The notes beneath the pieces are model-generated. The model was not told the origin of the DNA and searched no databases. It saw nothing but the letters and a program-made list of their open reading frames with translations. A stretch of 64,000 nucleotides of DNA from Imbricaverruca yamaguchii. Its lineage: Eukaryota; Arthropoda; Thecostraca; Neoverrucidae. This document shows positions 11,909-24,202 of the stretch, one piece after another (positions within the stretch are counted from its first letter, which is position 1; the number at the start of each line of letters is the position of its first letter). The DNA is taken from assembly GCA_034440575.1 (NCBI GenBank), contig JAOTOL010001438.1:183501-247500 (forward strand), given 5' to 3'. The translations under genes and the position numbers were made by a program.

Positions 11909-12935
11909 CCCGCGCGGTCTTTCCGGTCAGATCCTCACACCCCGTCTCAGGGGGGGGGGCAGTTAGTAACCCCCTCTAAAATCCAAACTAAGCATCGCAC
12001 GAAAACCAAAGAAATGTCATCGGAAAACACTAGACAAGCAGGGTCCTGGTATACCCCCAAAACAATTTTCCCCCAAAAGTGACGTCACCAGGGGGGCTAG
12101 ATTTTCATGACTTTTCACGACTTCCATTATGTTTTTGGCTCTGGGGAGTTAATTCTGGAGATATATGAAGAAGAAAAAATGTTGAATGAGAAAAGGATAG
12201 CGAAATTGACCAGGCCTGTAATTCTTTTTGGCCCCCATTTTTTCTCAAAATTTTGAGTTTTCAAGTTTTCTTTAATTTTCCTTTTACGATGGATAGAGCT
12301 GACGGAGAAACGTTGTTTGAAGTCAACTTTCCTTAATACAAAATGCTTACTTTAGCCAGAATCCTCTATTTGAACTGCGATTTGGCAAATGCGCAAAATG
12401 TATATGTAGTCAAAAACGGGAAAAAAAATTCCACTCGTGCGTTTTGTTGCATCCCTAAAGATAAGCAAACGCTGAAATTTTCATTAAAATATCTGCATCC
12501 GTTAAAGCGTGACGACTGGTTTAACTTTTTTGGAGGCGACTTCATTTGACCTTGACTAACTCGTTGACCCCAGATGACCTGACTTCAAAATTTTGAATCA
12601 GCATGCCAAATTGATGTGGGAAAAAGTACGCTAAATTTGGGTGCGCTGCCGCGCGCAAAAATTTGGCATATCTTTTCCCACATCAATTTGGCATGTTGTG
12701 TCAGAATTTTGAAGTCAGGTTGTCTAAGGTCAACGAGTTAGTCAAGGTCAAATGAGGTCACCTCCAAAAAGCTAAACCAGTCGTCACGCTTTAACGAATA
12801 CAGATATTTAATGAAACTTTCAGCGTTTGCTTGTCTTTAGGGATGCGACAAAATGTACAAGAGGAGTGTTTCATTTTTCCCCGTGTTGTTTTCCAGAGAC
12901 GGGGTGTGGGAATCTGACCGAAAAGACGGCGCGGG
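11909..12935. mobile_element. Palindromic TTAA-flanked MITE (piggyBac-like), copy 1
   Basis: It is flanked by TTAA at 11905-11908 and 12936-12939. Its ends are inverted: CCCGCGCGGTCTTTCCGG on the left matches the complement of the right end (CCGAAAAGACGGCGCGGG). The inner 12400-12615 and 12665-12885 are a second long inverted repeat, so most of the element can fold back. TTAA target duplication with termini starting CCC is characteristic of piggyBac transposons. No transposase is present, so it would be non-autonomous. Confidence 0.75.
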
Positions 12936-12939
12936 TTAA

Positions 12940-13308
12940 TGTAGCTTTAATATTGTAGCAACGCTGTAATTACAATGTTGAATGGTCAAATACATCAGAA
13001 CTCGAGAAGTTTCCAGTTCAATGTAGCTCTATGTTGCAGCAATGCTGTGATTATAATATCGAACATAATTAACTGGACAGCAGTGGTGGCGCAACCACGA
13101 TTTTCTTACTGGAGCCATTATTTTCTTACTCCTCCTACTTTCACACCCCATCAAAGGAATCCCACTGAGAATGCTTTCGGCCCGCTTCGCGCGCCGAATA
13201 TTTCTCGTTGGGCGTGGTGCAAATCCCAAAATTATGAAAGCAATTATTTTTGTTGCGGGGTGGGGCCTCTGGCCTCCACCCTCTGACTCCGCCTCTGCTG
13301 GGCAATCA
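12940..13308. other. Spacer between two related MITEs
   Basis: There is no coding sequence I can support. It contains a GC-rich patch near 13180-13200. Confidence 0.4.
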
Positions 13309-13312
13309 TTAA

Positions 13313-14137
13313 CCCTCTCTGGTCAGATCCTCACACCCCGTTTCTAGGGGGAGGATAGTAACCTCCCTCTAATATCCAAACTAAGCGTCGCACGAAAACG
13401 AAATAGGTGTCATCGGACAGCGTTCGACGAGTGGGGCCCGGGCCCATCCCTGAAAATAATTTTCCACCAAAGTGGCGCCATTGGGGGCCTAGATTTTCAC
13501 GACTTACATTATGTGTTTGGCTCTGGAGAGTTCATTTTTTGGATTTTTTTGAATAACTAAAATTATTTAGAATCAGAAAAGGACAGCGAAATTGACGAAG
13601 GCATGCAATTTTTTAGCCCCCTAAAAATCAATTTTTGTTGTTGAAATTTTGAGTTTTCAAGTTTTCTTTAATTTTCTTTTTCCAATGGGTATAAAAGACT
13701 GAGAAGCGTTAGTCTAAGTCAACTTGCTGCGATAAGAAATGCTTACTTTATCCAGAATTTTCGATCTCAACTCAAATAGGCATATATGCAAAATTAAGAA
13801 GCAGTCAAAAACGGAAAAAAATGAAACATTCCTCTCATACGTTTTGTTGCATCCCTAAAGATAAGCAAGCGATGAATGTTTCATTAAAATATCTGTATCC
13901 GTTAAAGCGTGACGACTCGTTAAACTTTTGTTGGACGTGAGCTCACTTGACCTAGACTAACTCGTTGACCCTAGGTGAACTGACTTCACAAGTTTGACAT
14001 AGCATGCCAAATTGATGTGGGAAAAGGTATGCCAAATTTCGGCGCGCTGCCCCGCGCCGTTCATTTGCTACCCGCGAAACACCTGAGGCGTGGGGGTTGA
14101 AGACCCCCCCCCCCTCACCCACCTGAGACGGCGCAGG
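13313..14137. mobile_element. TTAA-flanked MITE, copy 2, diverged
   Basis: Flanked by TTAA at 13309-13312 and 14138-14141. The left end (CCCTCTCTGGTCAGATCC) and much of the body are recognisably related to the 11909-12935 element in the same direction, including the shared gcatccctaaagataagc and ttaaagcgtgacgact segments. The inverted right arm is largely absent, so this is a shorter or deleted relative. Confidence 0.68.
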
Positions 14138-14141
14138 TTAA

Positions 14142-15149
14142 AGCTGCCTTTGAATGCTGCCATTGCATTGTAGCAACGCTGAAACGCCACTGTTGGATCT
14201 CACCTATCTGGCAATGGTCGCCACAAAGTTGGTTACTGGGAAGTACATCTATTATGCTGATGCGAATACAGCACATAGAAACGAGCCACTTACATTATGA
14301 TATACCGTTCCGAGCATAACATGACTTTCTTCATGCGTGATATGATCTTGGTTAGTCGAAATCATTGCACAGCACTCACGACTAGTTCAAGTGCGAAACT
14401 TACTGAGAATAGCCTTCCGCCTTGCATCGTGATCCATCTGGAAGCGTGATGGCAGATGTTGGGGATGCATCGCGTGCAGTACACACACCCGGTCTGTACC
14501 GCGGGGTGGCAGTTTAGGCACGTCTTGTCCGGTGCAGCTACTGCACGGCCGTCACCCCAACTGAGCTGACCGTCGCCGGTGGCACTTTTATCTGGGGCGC
14601 CGGTTGCAACAGCTCGCGTTCGGCGTCAGCCCGCCAAATGATTCATGGAAGCATCGAGAGTCTAGCAGGGAACAGCGGGTAACTCCTGCATCGACGGCGC
14701 TCATGTGCACAACTAGTCGATAGGACACATGAGCGGCCACGCTACTGCAAGCGCTTGGCTGATTATCGGCTTGACGACGCAGCGACCGATCAGTCATGTT
14801 GCAGAATATTTGTCAGCGTCACGAACGGCCATGGGACTGGGCAGCGCCAGTCCCATGGCCGAACTACCTCAGTGGCTGTTGCTATACCCTAAAATAATGC
14901 ACTTCCGGAAAGAAACTTGCAAATACATATCAAGCAGTGCATAGTTGACCATGAAAGTGGATGGTATTGGTTAAATATTGTAACATTCTATTGTAACACA
15001 CTCCCCAACCATGCAGCTGCGCAATGCACTGTGCTACTTAGTCGTCCGGAAGCGTGATCATCCTATGCGCCGTAGCTTGGATACCATGATTATTTACGCA
15101 AGAAACACCAGACGCTGTTAGCTCATCCAATCGACCACATGTCAGCGTA
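14142..15149. other. No gene recognised
   Basis: No domain or RNA gene is visible. A short perfect palindrome (ccatgggactgg around ccagtcccatgg) lies near 14830-14860. Confidence 0.45.
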
Positions 15150-15207
15150 GTTAGTTAGTTATTGCAGTTTAGGGGCGCGTCGACTGCGAAGGTCATATAG
15201 CGCCCAT
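15150..15207 (-). mobile_element. Mini-SINE copy 2
   Basis: Its complement reads GGGCGCTATATGACC, GTCGACGCGCCC, then an AATAACTAACTAAC tail. I see no clear target-site duplication. It lies next to the 3' end of the decayed LINE at 15.3-20.4 kb. Confidence 0.65.
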
Positions 15208-15318
15208 AACTCAATCATTTAGTCAAAACTGATAACGAGTGTGTGACGATGTCGGATCTGTTAAGGGCAAAACTAGCACTAGCCATGTATACAGCAGCTT
15301 GTTAGTGACCGGCGAAAA

Positions 15319-15639
15319 TCACTGCAAATTTAACTTCGAAAAGGAATTTAAAAGTTGACCCAAGTGTACAATGTTGGACTCGTCTCCGATTACTTGCAAA
15401 AACGAGGCAGAGGAACGTCCAAAGTGACGTCTCCGTTCGTAGGCAAGTCGGGGACACAAAACTAAAATGTGTCCCGCAGACATTGATGCAGCGCACCTTG
15501 AGCACAGCGGCGTCTCGCCACCACCAAGAAGACACCGGAGCGTCACGTAGGTATGTCCCACACGCAGGCGGCACAGATAAACATCGTTGAGTATGTACTG
15601 CAGTGAGGATGAAGCCCAATCACCATAATAGGGCTTCAC
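15319..15639 (-). pseudogene. LINE copy A, ORF2 C-terminal region
   Basis: It contains CRLRVGHTYVT followed by CSRCAASMSAGHILVLCP, the Cys/His pattern found after RNase H in I/Jockey-type ORF2 proteins. The C-terminus then runs into unrelated sequence. Confidence 0.75.
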
Positions 15640-15821
15640 GGTTTTTATCTCATTTTTTTAGGGGCCCCAGCCTGCCTGTCACTTCCTAAGAATATATCAC
15701 TTCACGTCCGAAAAAAGTCCCTCGCAGGGACAGGCAGGGGACGTGTTCATCGTGCCCGTGCACCTCGCTTCGCCGTAGCATCAGCGGCCTCGTTTCCATA
15801 GATTCCCACGTGGCTCGGTAT

Positions 15822-16274
15822 CTAACATGGGACAATCGTTTTTCCAGCGCAGGTCAGAGAGGAAAGTCTACATAAAATATCCTGTGCAAGTGGGTTCGAT
15901 GGGTAAAACGCACGAAGAGTGGTGAGACTAATGAGTGAATCGGTGCAGATTATATGCAGTATTTCATCATACGTTTCAATAAAAATTAGTCCTCTGTCTA
16001 GGTCATCCAACTCAGATGTATACACAGATGAGTATGCCGGCAAGGAGAAAGTTCTGACAGTTGTGCCCATCGCAAACGCACACCCAACACCAGAGTCTGT
16101 CTTCGACCAGTCTGTGTAGGTGTCCGCAAGGTGGTGGTAGGAAGGCATCAACTCCTGCGCCCGATGTCTAAATTCCTCAGGAACCACTTCGCACTTTGTG
16201 AGACTGGACAGTGAAACGTCAATATCGGGTGAGGTGAGAGTCCAGAGAGTGACTTGCATCGATCCGATGCGCAT
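15822..16274 (-). pseudogene. LINE copy A, RNase H domain
   Basis: An RNase H-like fold is indicated by YTDWSKTDSGVGCAF (first Asp), SVYTSELDDLDRGL (Glu) and IICTDSLISLTTL (second Asp). An RNase H inside ORF2 separates this element from the CR1-like LINEs at 1.4-8.7 kb and points to the I group. The flanks are frameshifted. Confidence 0.78.
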
Positions 16275-16707
16275 AACCCCTCGTAATCTTTGTCGCTGTC
16301 TTCCAACAGAGCACGAATCCTAGCACAGAAAGGGGCAGAGCTAACAAGCCGTCTTCTTCTGAACAGAGCCAGAGTGCTTTGCGAAAACACTGAACGGTAT
16401 GTTGGGTGATTTGGGAACTAGCGCAACTTAAGCGCATAGCTTATGCTAAGTAGTTTCCGACACATAGTGAGGCACGGTTCGTTCGCATCCTCCAACACAC
16501 TGACAGTCGGTGACGTGCGAAATGCACGAATGATAATACGGAGTGCTGTGTGATGCACGGTGTCCAGCGTACATTTTGTGGTCAAAGCTGCGCCGTCTTA
16601 TACAATACATGCATAGTTGTGTTTAGATCGAAACCGGGATCGATATATTTGCAGCAGGGTTGATCTATCTGCACCGTATGATGTTCACAAAACCATCTTC
16701 ATGGCGT

Positions 16708-17280
16708 TCATGGACTTAAACAACCATCTCTGAGCATTTTCAAATGATGCGTATATGTTAACCGGTTGTTGAGTAAAGCACCGATAAATTTGACTACCTT
16801 CTCGATTGGAAGTTCTGAGATATACAATTTGGACCTCATGTCCTCATAGCTTCGACGCCGACGAAAACCTATGGCGATCGTCTTTGTTGTCGAGAACCGG
16901 AAGCCGTTCAGCATCGTCCAGCGTTCGAGCCTGGCGACAAAAAGCTGCAACTGTTTCTCCATTATTGGAATGGAAGTGCTCGCCGTCCAGATCATGAAGT
17001 CGACGAATAGTGTACGGGATATTGACGACGACAGAACAGAGCCGATATCGTCGATCATAACGGCGAACAAGGCCACACTCAAGACACTGCCTTGGGGGAT
17101 GTCGTTTACGCGTTGAAGCCATCGCGAGAAATGCACACCACTTCCGACTCGAAACCGACGGTTTGGTAAAAAGTTTTTGAGAAAGACAGTCATGAAGCCT
17201 CGCAGGCCATAATCGCCTAACTTCATAGCAATTCCATGTCGCCATGTGGTGTCGAAAGCGACCTCTATGCAAAAACACAC
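16708..17280 (-). pseudogene. LINE copy A, reverse transcriptase fragment
   Basis: Recognisable RT blocks are VAFDTTWRHGI (block A, degraded), NDIPQGSVLSVALFAVMIDDI (block B region), LFVDFMIWTA (degraded F/YVDD box), and WTMLNGFRFSTTKT with KFIGALLNNRLTYTHH. The catalytic YADD/FVDD motif has become FVDF, so the copy cannot be active. Confidence 0.85.
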
Positions 17281-17584
17281 AGCTCCAACATGGCGGTGCT
17301 GTGCGAAAGCTCCCCTGATTGTGGTGTTAATGTAACGAGGTGGTCAGTGGTGTTTTTTCCAAAAACCACGTCTCCCCGTATCTGTAAACGGCAGGGAGCC
17401 GACCAGTGGCACCCGGATATTCTCTTGATGTGAAATTAAACATCCGTTAGGGGAGTGGAGTGGTTTAGTTGACCAACGTATTTCGTTCAGGATGCTCGCT
17501 TGACGTCCGGTACGATGCGCCGTGCACAAACCCTGGATTTTACAAATGTTATCAGGTTTGCAATGGTGCTGTTTCGGTTAAAAG

Positions 17585-18472
17585 TTATAAATGCACTCTT
17601 GCGGGCGCGAACAGCCTCGTGGCATCCGTCTGACCACCACGGCACTGGGGTACGCCGATTGTCCACAGAGGTCCTGGGGATGCATTCTGTGGCTGATACC
17701 ACGATGACTGAGGAAAAAGCAGACATCGAGAGTGGACGGCTGTTGGGGACAACGGTGAGCTTATCTTCAAGCATGAGCTCGAGCTCACTCCAGTTGGCTT
17801 TGCTAAATTGCCACCGATGGGTCTAGTACCAAGAACAGTTTCAGTTTGATGTTCAAGCCAGACAGGGAAATGGTCACTTCCCAGCGGATCATCGGCCACA
17901 GACCAAGTAAAGAACTGAGCTATCTGCGGACCGCTAAGACTCAGGTCTATAGCAGATGTACTCCCGGAAGGAAGAGTAAAATGGGTTGACGAACAGTCAT
18001 CTAAAAGACACAACAACTCTGCATCGATAAAATGTTCTACAAAAACGTCCACGAGTGTCGGTGGCATCACATCCCCACACTGTGGGTGGCAGTTGAAATC
18101 CTAAAGGAGTAAAACGGATGGAGGGAGCTACAGCATCAACATGCTAAGCTGTGACGAGGGGAAAACATCTGGTGGCACGTATAATGAAACAGCTGTTATT
18201 GCATGGCGGTCAACGTTCACACATGCAGTAACAGCCTGGAGCGAACTCTGTACGAGCAAGTGCTGCGCTTTAACACTGTTGTGGACAGCCAAAATAACGC
18301 CACCATGTGCAATTGTGCCGGCAGACGAGACATCGTTCCGAAAGACAGAATAGCATTTAATGGTGCATTGCACGCACACCGACAGTTTAGTCTCCTGGAG
18401 ACATACTCCAGTGGGGTTGTGACAATATAAAAGTATTTGTAGGTCAGTAAACTTCGACCTAAAACCACGCAT
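17585..18472 (-). pseudogene. LINE copy A, endonuclease
   Basis: It starts with the NMRGFRSKFTDLQ motif near 18480. GVCLQETKLS follows, and DDPLGSDHFPVWLEH lies near 17860; these are landmark blocks of the AP-like endonuclease. The region is broken by a frameshift between about 18128 and 18070. Confidence 0.82.
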
Positions 18473-18943
18473 ATTCCACTGTAAAAAAAAATATAAACGG
18501 TATTCCGCTTGTTGACGAGGGTTGACCAGGTTAGTTACAGTAAGGAGTCAAAGTATCAAAAAGTATAGGTACAAAAAATGATGAGATAGTCAGCAATGGC
18601 TGGTAGATAGCGTGCAATTTTAACACTTTATTTCCGTCCTCCCTCTGAACGAGGGGATCGCTGATGACTCGGAGGTGGTATCTTCATCCGGTCCCAGGGA
18701 CTAGGTTCGGAAGCGGGAGCTCGGCGATCCATGGCCCGGCGGAGAGCCAGACGACGGCATTCATCGCTTCTGGGGGCCCAGCCTAAGGGAGGCGGGGAGG
18801 GTCAATCTCGTTAGTCTGCGCTTCCACAGGTCCCTCAACTCGCCTTCGCGGCGATAGGGTGACAGGCCGTGGGTAGGGAGCTCTGTCGAAGATCTGGCGA
18901 GCCTTCGCCCGTGCCCTTTCCGTCTGTGCAAGCCGCGCCCGCT

Positions 18944-20100
18944 TCACATCGCGGGCGCGCCTCTTGGCTTCCGGTATTGCAAGTCGATATCAGGTATTTG
19001 GCTGAGGCGATGCGTATTACGGGAGGGCGATACGGGAGCAGAAGCAGAGGTTGAGGGTGGGGGTGAGGACTGACTCACAGGAAGGGGAGAAGGTTCAGAT
19101 AGGGAAGAGGTAGAAAAAAGGGATTTGGAGGAAGTGGAGGGGGATGTGGGAAGCGAGAGGAAGTTGGAGGTCGGATGGTTGGTGGAAGGTGGAGATTTCG
19201 AGGTAGGTAGCAAGGAGAGTAGAGAGGGGATCGGGCCGGGCGGAAAAGACCGAGCAGGCCTCTTGGACCGCTGGACCAGTGTCCATCCCCTACCCTCGGA
19301 GACTGAATTGGAGGGAGCCTCAGATGGGCGAATGGGGAATACACTCGTACAGGGTGGGGCCTGGGTTGTCCCGGCGCCGTGTCGGGCTTCCTGCCCCTTG
19401 TATCGCGAGCGAAGCAAGGGGCACTCCGAAAGATCGAGCAAGTCATTAGTTGTGCAATCAGATCAGAGATGTTCGACTGTGTGTTGTGTGTCTACGAGAG
19501 TAGATCTAGCTTGGCGCCCGGCCATCTTTGCTGCGTAGGTGACCTTGGGATGGATCCTATCGTACAAGTCTCGAGCCTCTCAAAAAGACGCATTTTGGTA
19601 CACTTAATCGAAATGATTTCTCTTTCCTTCCTATATGCTGGGAGTCCTATACGCATATCCTATCGAAAGTGCTATGTGCGCGCTGACCCTCACCACAGTT
19701 AACACACCAATGTGACTCGGCAGTGCACGGATCCGTAGCATGCTCCAATGATCCACATCTTCCACATGCGAGGCGGTTACGGATCATTTGGTTATGTGAC
19801 CATAACTTTGGCATCGGTAGCACCGAATGGGATTTTGGATAAATCTCCTAACCTACACAATGATATACCCGACATGAACCGATTCAGTTAATTCCATAGA
19901 GCTAAAAGTTATAATTATGTTGTCTGTGGGTTGCACCTCCTGGCCTCTCTTCACAGTAATTATCCTGGCCTGGACAACTTCATCGTCTGCAAGACCAGCA
20001 GTAGTTTCAGCGTCACTAACACCTCTGATCAAGGCAGTTATTTATGCCCTTCGAATGGTTTTTCGTTGAGTGGCTTCACGTTCGCCTCCTTATTCGTATG
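18944..20100 (-). pseudogene. LINE copy A, ORF1 (gag-like with CCHC knuckles)
   Basis: On the minus strand, ITALIRGVSDAETT and VQARIITVKRGQE, then a VHVGYIIV segment, precede zinc knuckles at about 19690-19850. These are CYRCQSYGH, then after a one-base frameshift CGRCGSLEHATDPC, and then CVNCGEGQ. A Ser/Pro-rich tail follows (19441-18944). ORF1 proteins of this layout package the LINE RNA. Stops and frameshifts show it is dead. Confidence 0.75.
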
Positions 20101-20363
20101 AACACCCGATACGCAGCACGTCAATCACAGCCATGTATAAACGTTGCTATGATTGACTATGATTGCTATGATTCACGATTTCTTGCGTAAATAGTCCTGG
20201 TATATAAGCTGTGGTGCGTGGGATACCTCAGCATCCAGATGACCACCATGCGAGGATACACAGCCCACGGCGGCCGGATACGAAACCGCACCACGGGATG
20301 AGAGTATGGCGAAATCCCACCATTCCCTGCGAACACTCCGAATGTTGATTTTCTTCACACTAA

Positions 20364-21300
20364 GGACCCATCACTGTTAACGGACAGAGAAGGGAGCTCG
20401 AGTAGAACCCAACCGCCACTCAACGGTGAACATTCACAAACGCAACCGACTCACCGTTACGATTTACGTTCAAGGTGGCAACTCAAGGATTATGCGCGCC
20501 AGAATGAGGGGTTGCGGTCATCATTTTGGTCCTATGTGCGAAAGTATGCTGCGCCAGACGTCATTTCGAATACAAATTTCTCTGATTCACTCCTGCATTA
20601 CGACGGGATCCATCAGTTGAGCAAGCCATAGCATTACCGTAACCACTATCTTCTCAGCGGTCGATGGATCCGTTATCGGAGCCAGTCACGTCTGACAATC
20701 CGGAATCATATCTGGATACACCAGCTCCCGTCATGGAGACAGCGGCACTACGAGTCACCGTCCCATACAATGGACGGACTTGGTCATTTGTGCCTTACAA
20801 GCCGCAATCAACTCTTCCCCTCCATCAGGACACGACACTTCCATGTGAGGCCCACATCGCCATCCCCTCCTCCATGAGTGTACCCGCCAGCGTCCCGGCA
20901 CGATGTTTGTTCGTATCGAGACGTGCGAACGCCGCTGACGACTCAGTCGTCTCGTTCGCCGCCCCTGTGACCTCGAGTGCCCGCACTGTTGCATGAATGT
21001 TTAAAGGGGTAGTTTTAAGGGCCAGTGGGATCGGTTCGAATTCAACACAGGTATTCAGCGGTCAGAAACATCACTGCCAAAATTATACTGGATGTTATCC
21101 GGGTCACGCTTGCATCTGGGTACCCCGAGAATGTCGATGCTGTGCGTGTGCGAGGGGGGCTGAGTCGATGGTGGATGTGCTGTATTGTCTGGGGGTACAC
21201 TGGTCGGTCCTGTAAATGAACGAGTGCCGGCGGCGGTGGCAGTACCCATGTCGTGTACCTCAATCACAACCATCTAACAGTGTCACGTCACACCCAAAGC
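20364..21300. other. No gene recognised between two LINE copies
   Basis: A 110-codon frame on the plus strand (20664-20996) and overlapping minus frames show no domain. The sequence may be LINE UTR or unrelated spacer. Confidence 0.4.
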
Positions 21301-21316
21301 CCACAAGCCCTCCTCG

Positions 21317-22160
21317 CTACATGATCAGCCGAATGCACTCGCGGGCGTATGCGATGTGGATGGAAGCCTGACCTCGATAAGACAAATTCGTGTAGTGGTA
21401 GAGACGGTTCCAACGGCAGAAGGGTTGGAAGGGCGTTAGAGCGGTTCCAGAAGAGGTGGGCGAGGGGGTCGACATCCAGGCAACCAACCAGCAAGCCCGG
21501 CGGCGGGCAACCACCCAGCCGCCAACCGCCAAATGCTCAGAGCTCCGACACCGCCCAGCCCGACGTGGCCCGGACCCCCCTACAACGCCACATGGCAGAC
21601 CATCTCCGATATCATTAATCACTACCGCAAATAAAGCCCCACTAAAGACACTTCCCTTAGGAACACCGTTGACCTGCATCAACCTAGGTATGATCAGCCA
21701 AGCTACGTCCTACACGGACACGAAATGTTCGGTCAGTAAGAAAATTATGAGGGAAATATCGCATGAAACCGAGCACACCACACCTCCAAGGCTTTAAAAG
21801 AATATTTTGTTTCCATGTTGTATCGTAGGCGCCCTCAATGTAAACAAAGCATTTCTCCTAGATGTGTCTTTTCTCTAAAGCTGGTACGAATTGCAGTGTC
21901 CAATGCTATTATATGGTAAGTGTGGATCGGTTCTTCCTAAAACCAGATTGCGCGTCACTAAAAATGTTCTGTTGTTCTAGGAACCACGTCAGGCGAACAC
22001 TGATCATCTTTTCCATGAGTCTGCACAGGCACGAAGTCAGGGAAATCGGTCGGTAGTGAAGAGGGTCAGAACCAGTCTTGCTGGGGTTCAATATGGGGAT
22101 GACGGACGCATACCACCAAGATGGCAGGAATCTGCTGCTCGTCCAGTGTGTTAAAAACAT
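21317..22160 (-). pseudogene. LINE copy B, reverse transcriptase fragment
   Basis: It shows WWYASVIPILNPSKTG, YRPISLTSCLCRLMEKM and QSGFRKNRST, then EGAYDTTWK in another frame, and block B as VNGVPKGSVFSGALFAV. The segment after block B (21560-21317) is GC-rich and does not continue as RT, so the copy is chimeric or rearranged there. Confidence 0.75.
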
Positions 22161-22651
22161 GTCAGAAGTACTTCGAGTGGATTTCTGGGGAGGTGCTGGA
22201 GCGTTTCATTACGGATGTCGTCCGGTCCTTCGGACATGGAGCGCAGTACAGCAATTTATGATGTTAATTCGACCATTGTGAAGTGCTCATTGTAATATAG
22301 TTTCTCGGCGCTGGCAAAATCAAGTATCGATGCTTCGCATCCAGCTCTATATTCACAAAAACCCGCATTTCGGTCCCAGCTCAGGCTTCTGACCGCCAAG
22401 GTTCGAGCGATAATGCTTGCCACGTCTCGAGGTTCTGTGACTATACCGCCAGCGACGTGCAGGACTGGTAGTGGTGTGGATCGCGAATGTCCGGATATTC
22501 GTTGTATAAGTTGTGACCGAATCGGCGTGGTAGGGGTGAATCAGTTCATCTTGTTCACGTACCATCTCCACGATGTCCTTTTGGCTTCCCGGATGGTTCG
22601 CCGGGCGGCCGCCCTGGCCTGCCGAAAGGCGATCAGGTTTCCCAAGGTTCC

Positions 22652-22708
22652 CCTGTCGACGTGTCCTCCGAAAGTTTTGGTCAAACTTTCGGAGGACACG
22701 TCGACAGG
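22652..22708. repeat. Perfect 26-bp inverted repeat with 5-bp loop
   Basis: Arms 22652-22677 and 22683-22708 are exact reverse complements (start CCTGTCGACGTGTCC) around the loop TGGTC. It lies inside the decayed LINE copy B, between the endonuclease and RT parts. Confidence 0.95.
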
Positions 22709-22729
22709 CGCCGGCATTGCTCCGTTCAC

Positions 22730-23564
22730 CACGGCACATGGGCACGTAGGATATAGCCCGCAGAACAATCTAAGGCTATGGAGGTAAATTCCTCTATAGT
22801 TGTTGCAGAACCGTTCTCGTTTGCATTAAAAATGTTATCAAGCTTAGCTACGAAGTCCGGCCAATCAGCCTTCTTAGAATTGCAGCGTTGTGGCCTCGAG
22901 CCCAAGATAGATCCGTCAACAAAATGAAGCCATGCTGGGAAATGGTCGCTGCCTCTTGGGTCCGATTCAACAGATCAATCGAACTATTGCACGAGCTGCG
23001 GGCTGGCCACGCTAATGTTCAGCGCGCAAGTGCTTGCCGATAGGAATGCTATGTGAGTGTGTGCACCCATTTAAAATGCAAAACGATTCTTGCAGACAGA
23101 ACGTGTCGAGTTGTCGTCCACGTGAATTGCTGTCAGCGCATTCCCAGAGTGTGTGGTGGACGTTAAGCATCCTAAAAGTAAAACGGGAGGAGGGAGCTCG
23201 GCTATAAGTCGTCCGAACTCTGACAGCGGCAGAGGTACGCCTGGGGGAGTTTTATGGATCATACTGCTGGTTCTGTGTCCAATGGACACCCGTGCTGCCA
23301 CCGTCTGCAGCATAGTGCGGAGGATAAGCGTAAAAGCAGGGAAACCGTGGTGGACGGCTAACAGTACGCCTCCATGTGCAGTGGCGTCTGTTTGGTTGTC
23401 ATTACGAAAAAGCTGAGTCTTTTAAATAAAACGGGGTTCCAGCTAAAAACTTCGTCTCCTGTAGACAGACGACTACCGGAGAGTGTTCATTCGCTATAAC
23501 TTGGAGTTCCTCCAGGGTGGTCCTCACACCCCTGCAGTTCCATGGTAAGATTAATGACGACATG
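22730..23564 (-). pseudogene. LINE copy B, endonuclease
   Basis: It begins MSSLILPWNCRGVRTTLEEL at about 23564 and shows VVCLQETKF. Near 22960 it has SDPRGSDHFPAWL, the conserved SDH block. Frames are interrupted between the blocks. It is clearly homologous to the copy A endonuclease but well diverged. Confidence 0.8.
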
Positions 23565-24202
23565 GTTGACTAGGTATGACTAAATGCGACAAAAATGACA
23601 ACCTAAAAGCTGTCTTGCTGGCATTCCTTCCCGAGGAATCGTTTGAAGGAGAAAGAACTGCTAAGACGCAACACGACTACACTAAAGACATGAAGATGAC
23701 TTGATGCCGGACGATCTGGGGCGAGACCTGTGTTGTGCCCCACCGGATGGTGATGGTGTCCATGGTGGTGCTCGCTTGCGTCCAGTAGAAGCCGCATGTG
23801 GTGGTGCGGGAGACGAGGCCATGGCCCCTACCGTCTTCGGGGCACCCACGGGGCTGACACTAGGGGCCGGGGACGGTGGGCGGAGTCGTCTCGGGAAGCC
23901 GTCGCTCAACCCGTGAGCTCGGCGACGAATCCCTGGATCCAACACACGCCGCCCGTCCAGACGCGCTCATATCGGGCGCCCCCTGGCGGACCTCGGTTGG
24001 GGGTTCGTGGTCGGATCGCCAGGGGTGCAAATACTGGGACATGTGAGGCCACGCCACACTCCCCAGAACTAGGTGGAGGGTTTGGCGTAGTCTTGGGTGG
24101 TGCTAGGATATTCGAGCCGTCTTGTCGAGTCGAGCATTCGATCCGTGCCTGCAAACCCTGTCAGGATGCAGTGCTTAATTTAAACTTTTACCCTCTTTAG
24201 AG

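Larger units (their letters stand above)
15302..20360 (-). mobile_element. Decayed I/Jockey-type LINE, copy A
   Basis: The minus strand carries, in order, an ORF1 with CCHC zinc knuckles, an endonuclease, a reverse transcriptase, an RNase H domain and a C-terminal region. That is the order of I-clade and related arthropod LINEs. Many frameshifts and stops break every ORF, so this is an old fossil. Boundaries are set by the outermost recognisable coding pieces. Confidence 0.82.
21317..23945 (-). mobile_element. Decayed I/Jockey-type LINE, copy B, truncated
   Basis: A second copy of a related element on the same strand. The endonuclease starts near 23564, the reverse transcriptase runs 22160-21600, and a possible ORF1 tail lies at 23945-23603. 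Sequence recognisable as RT ends after block B (NGVPKGSVFSGALFAVV). The downstream part and the RNase H are missing. Confidence 0.75.
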
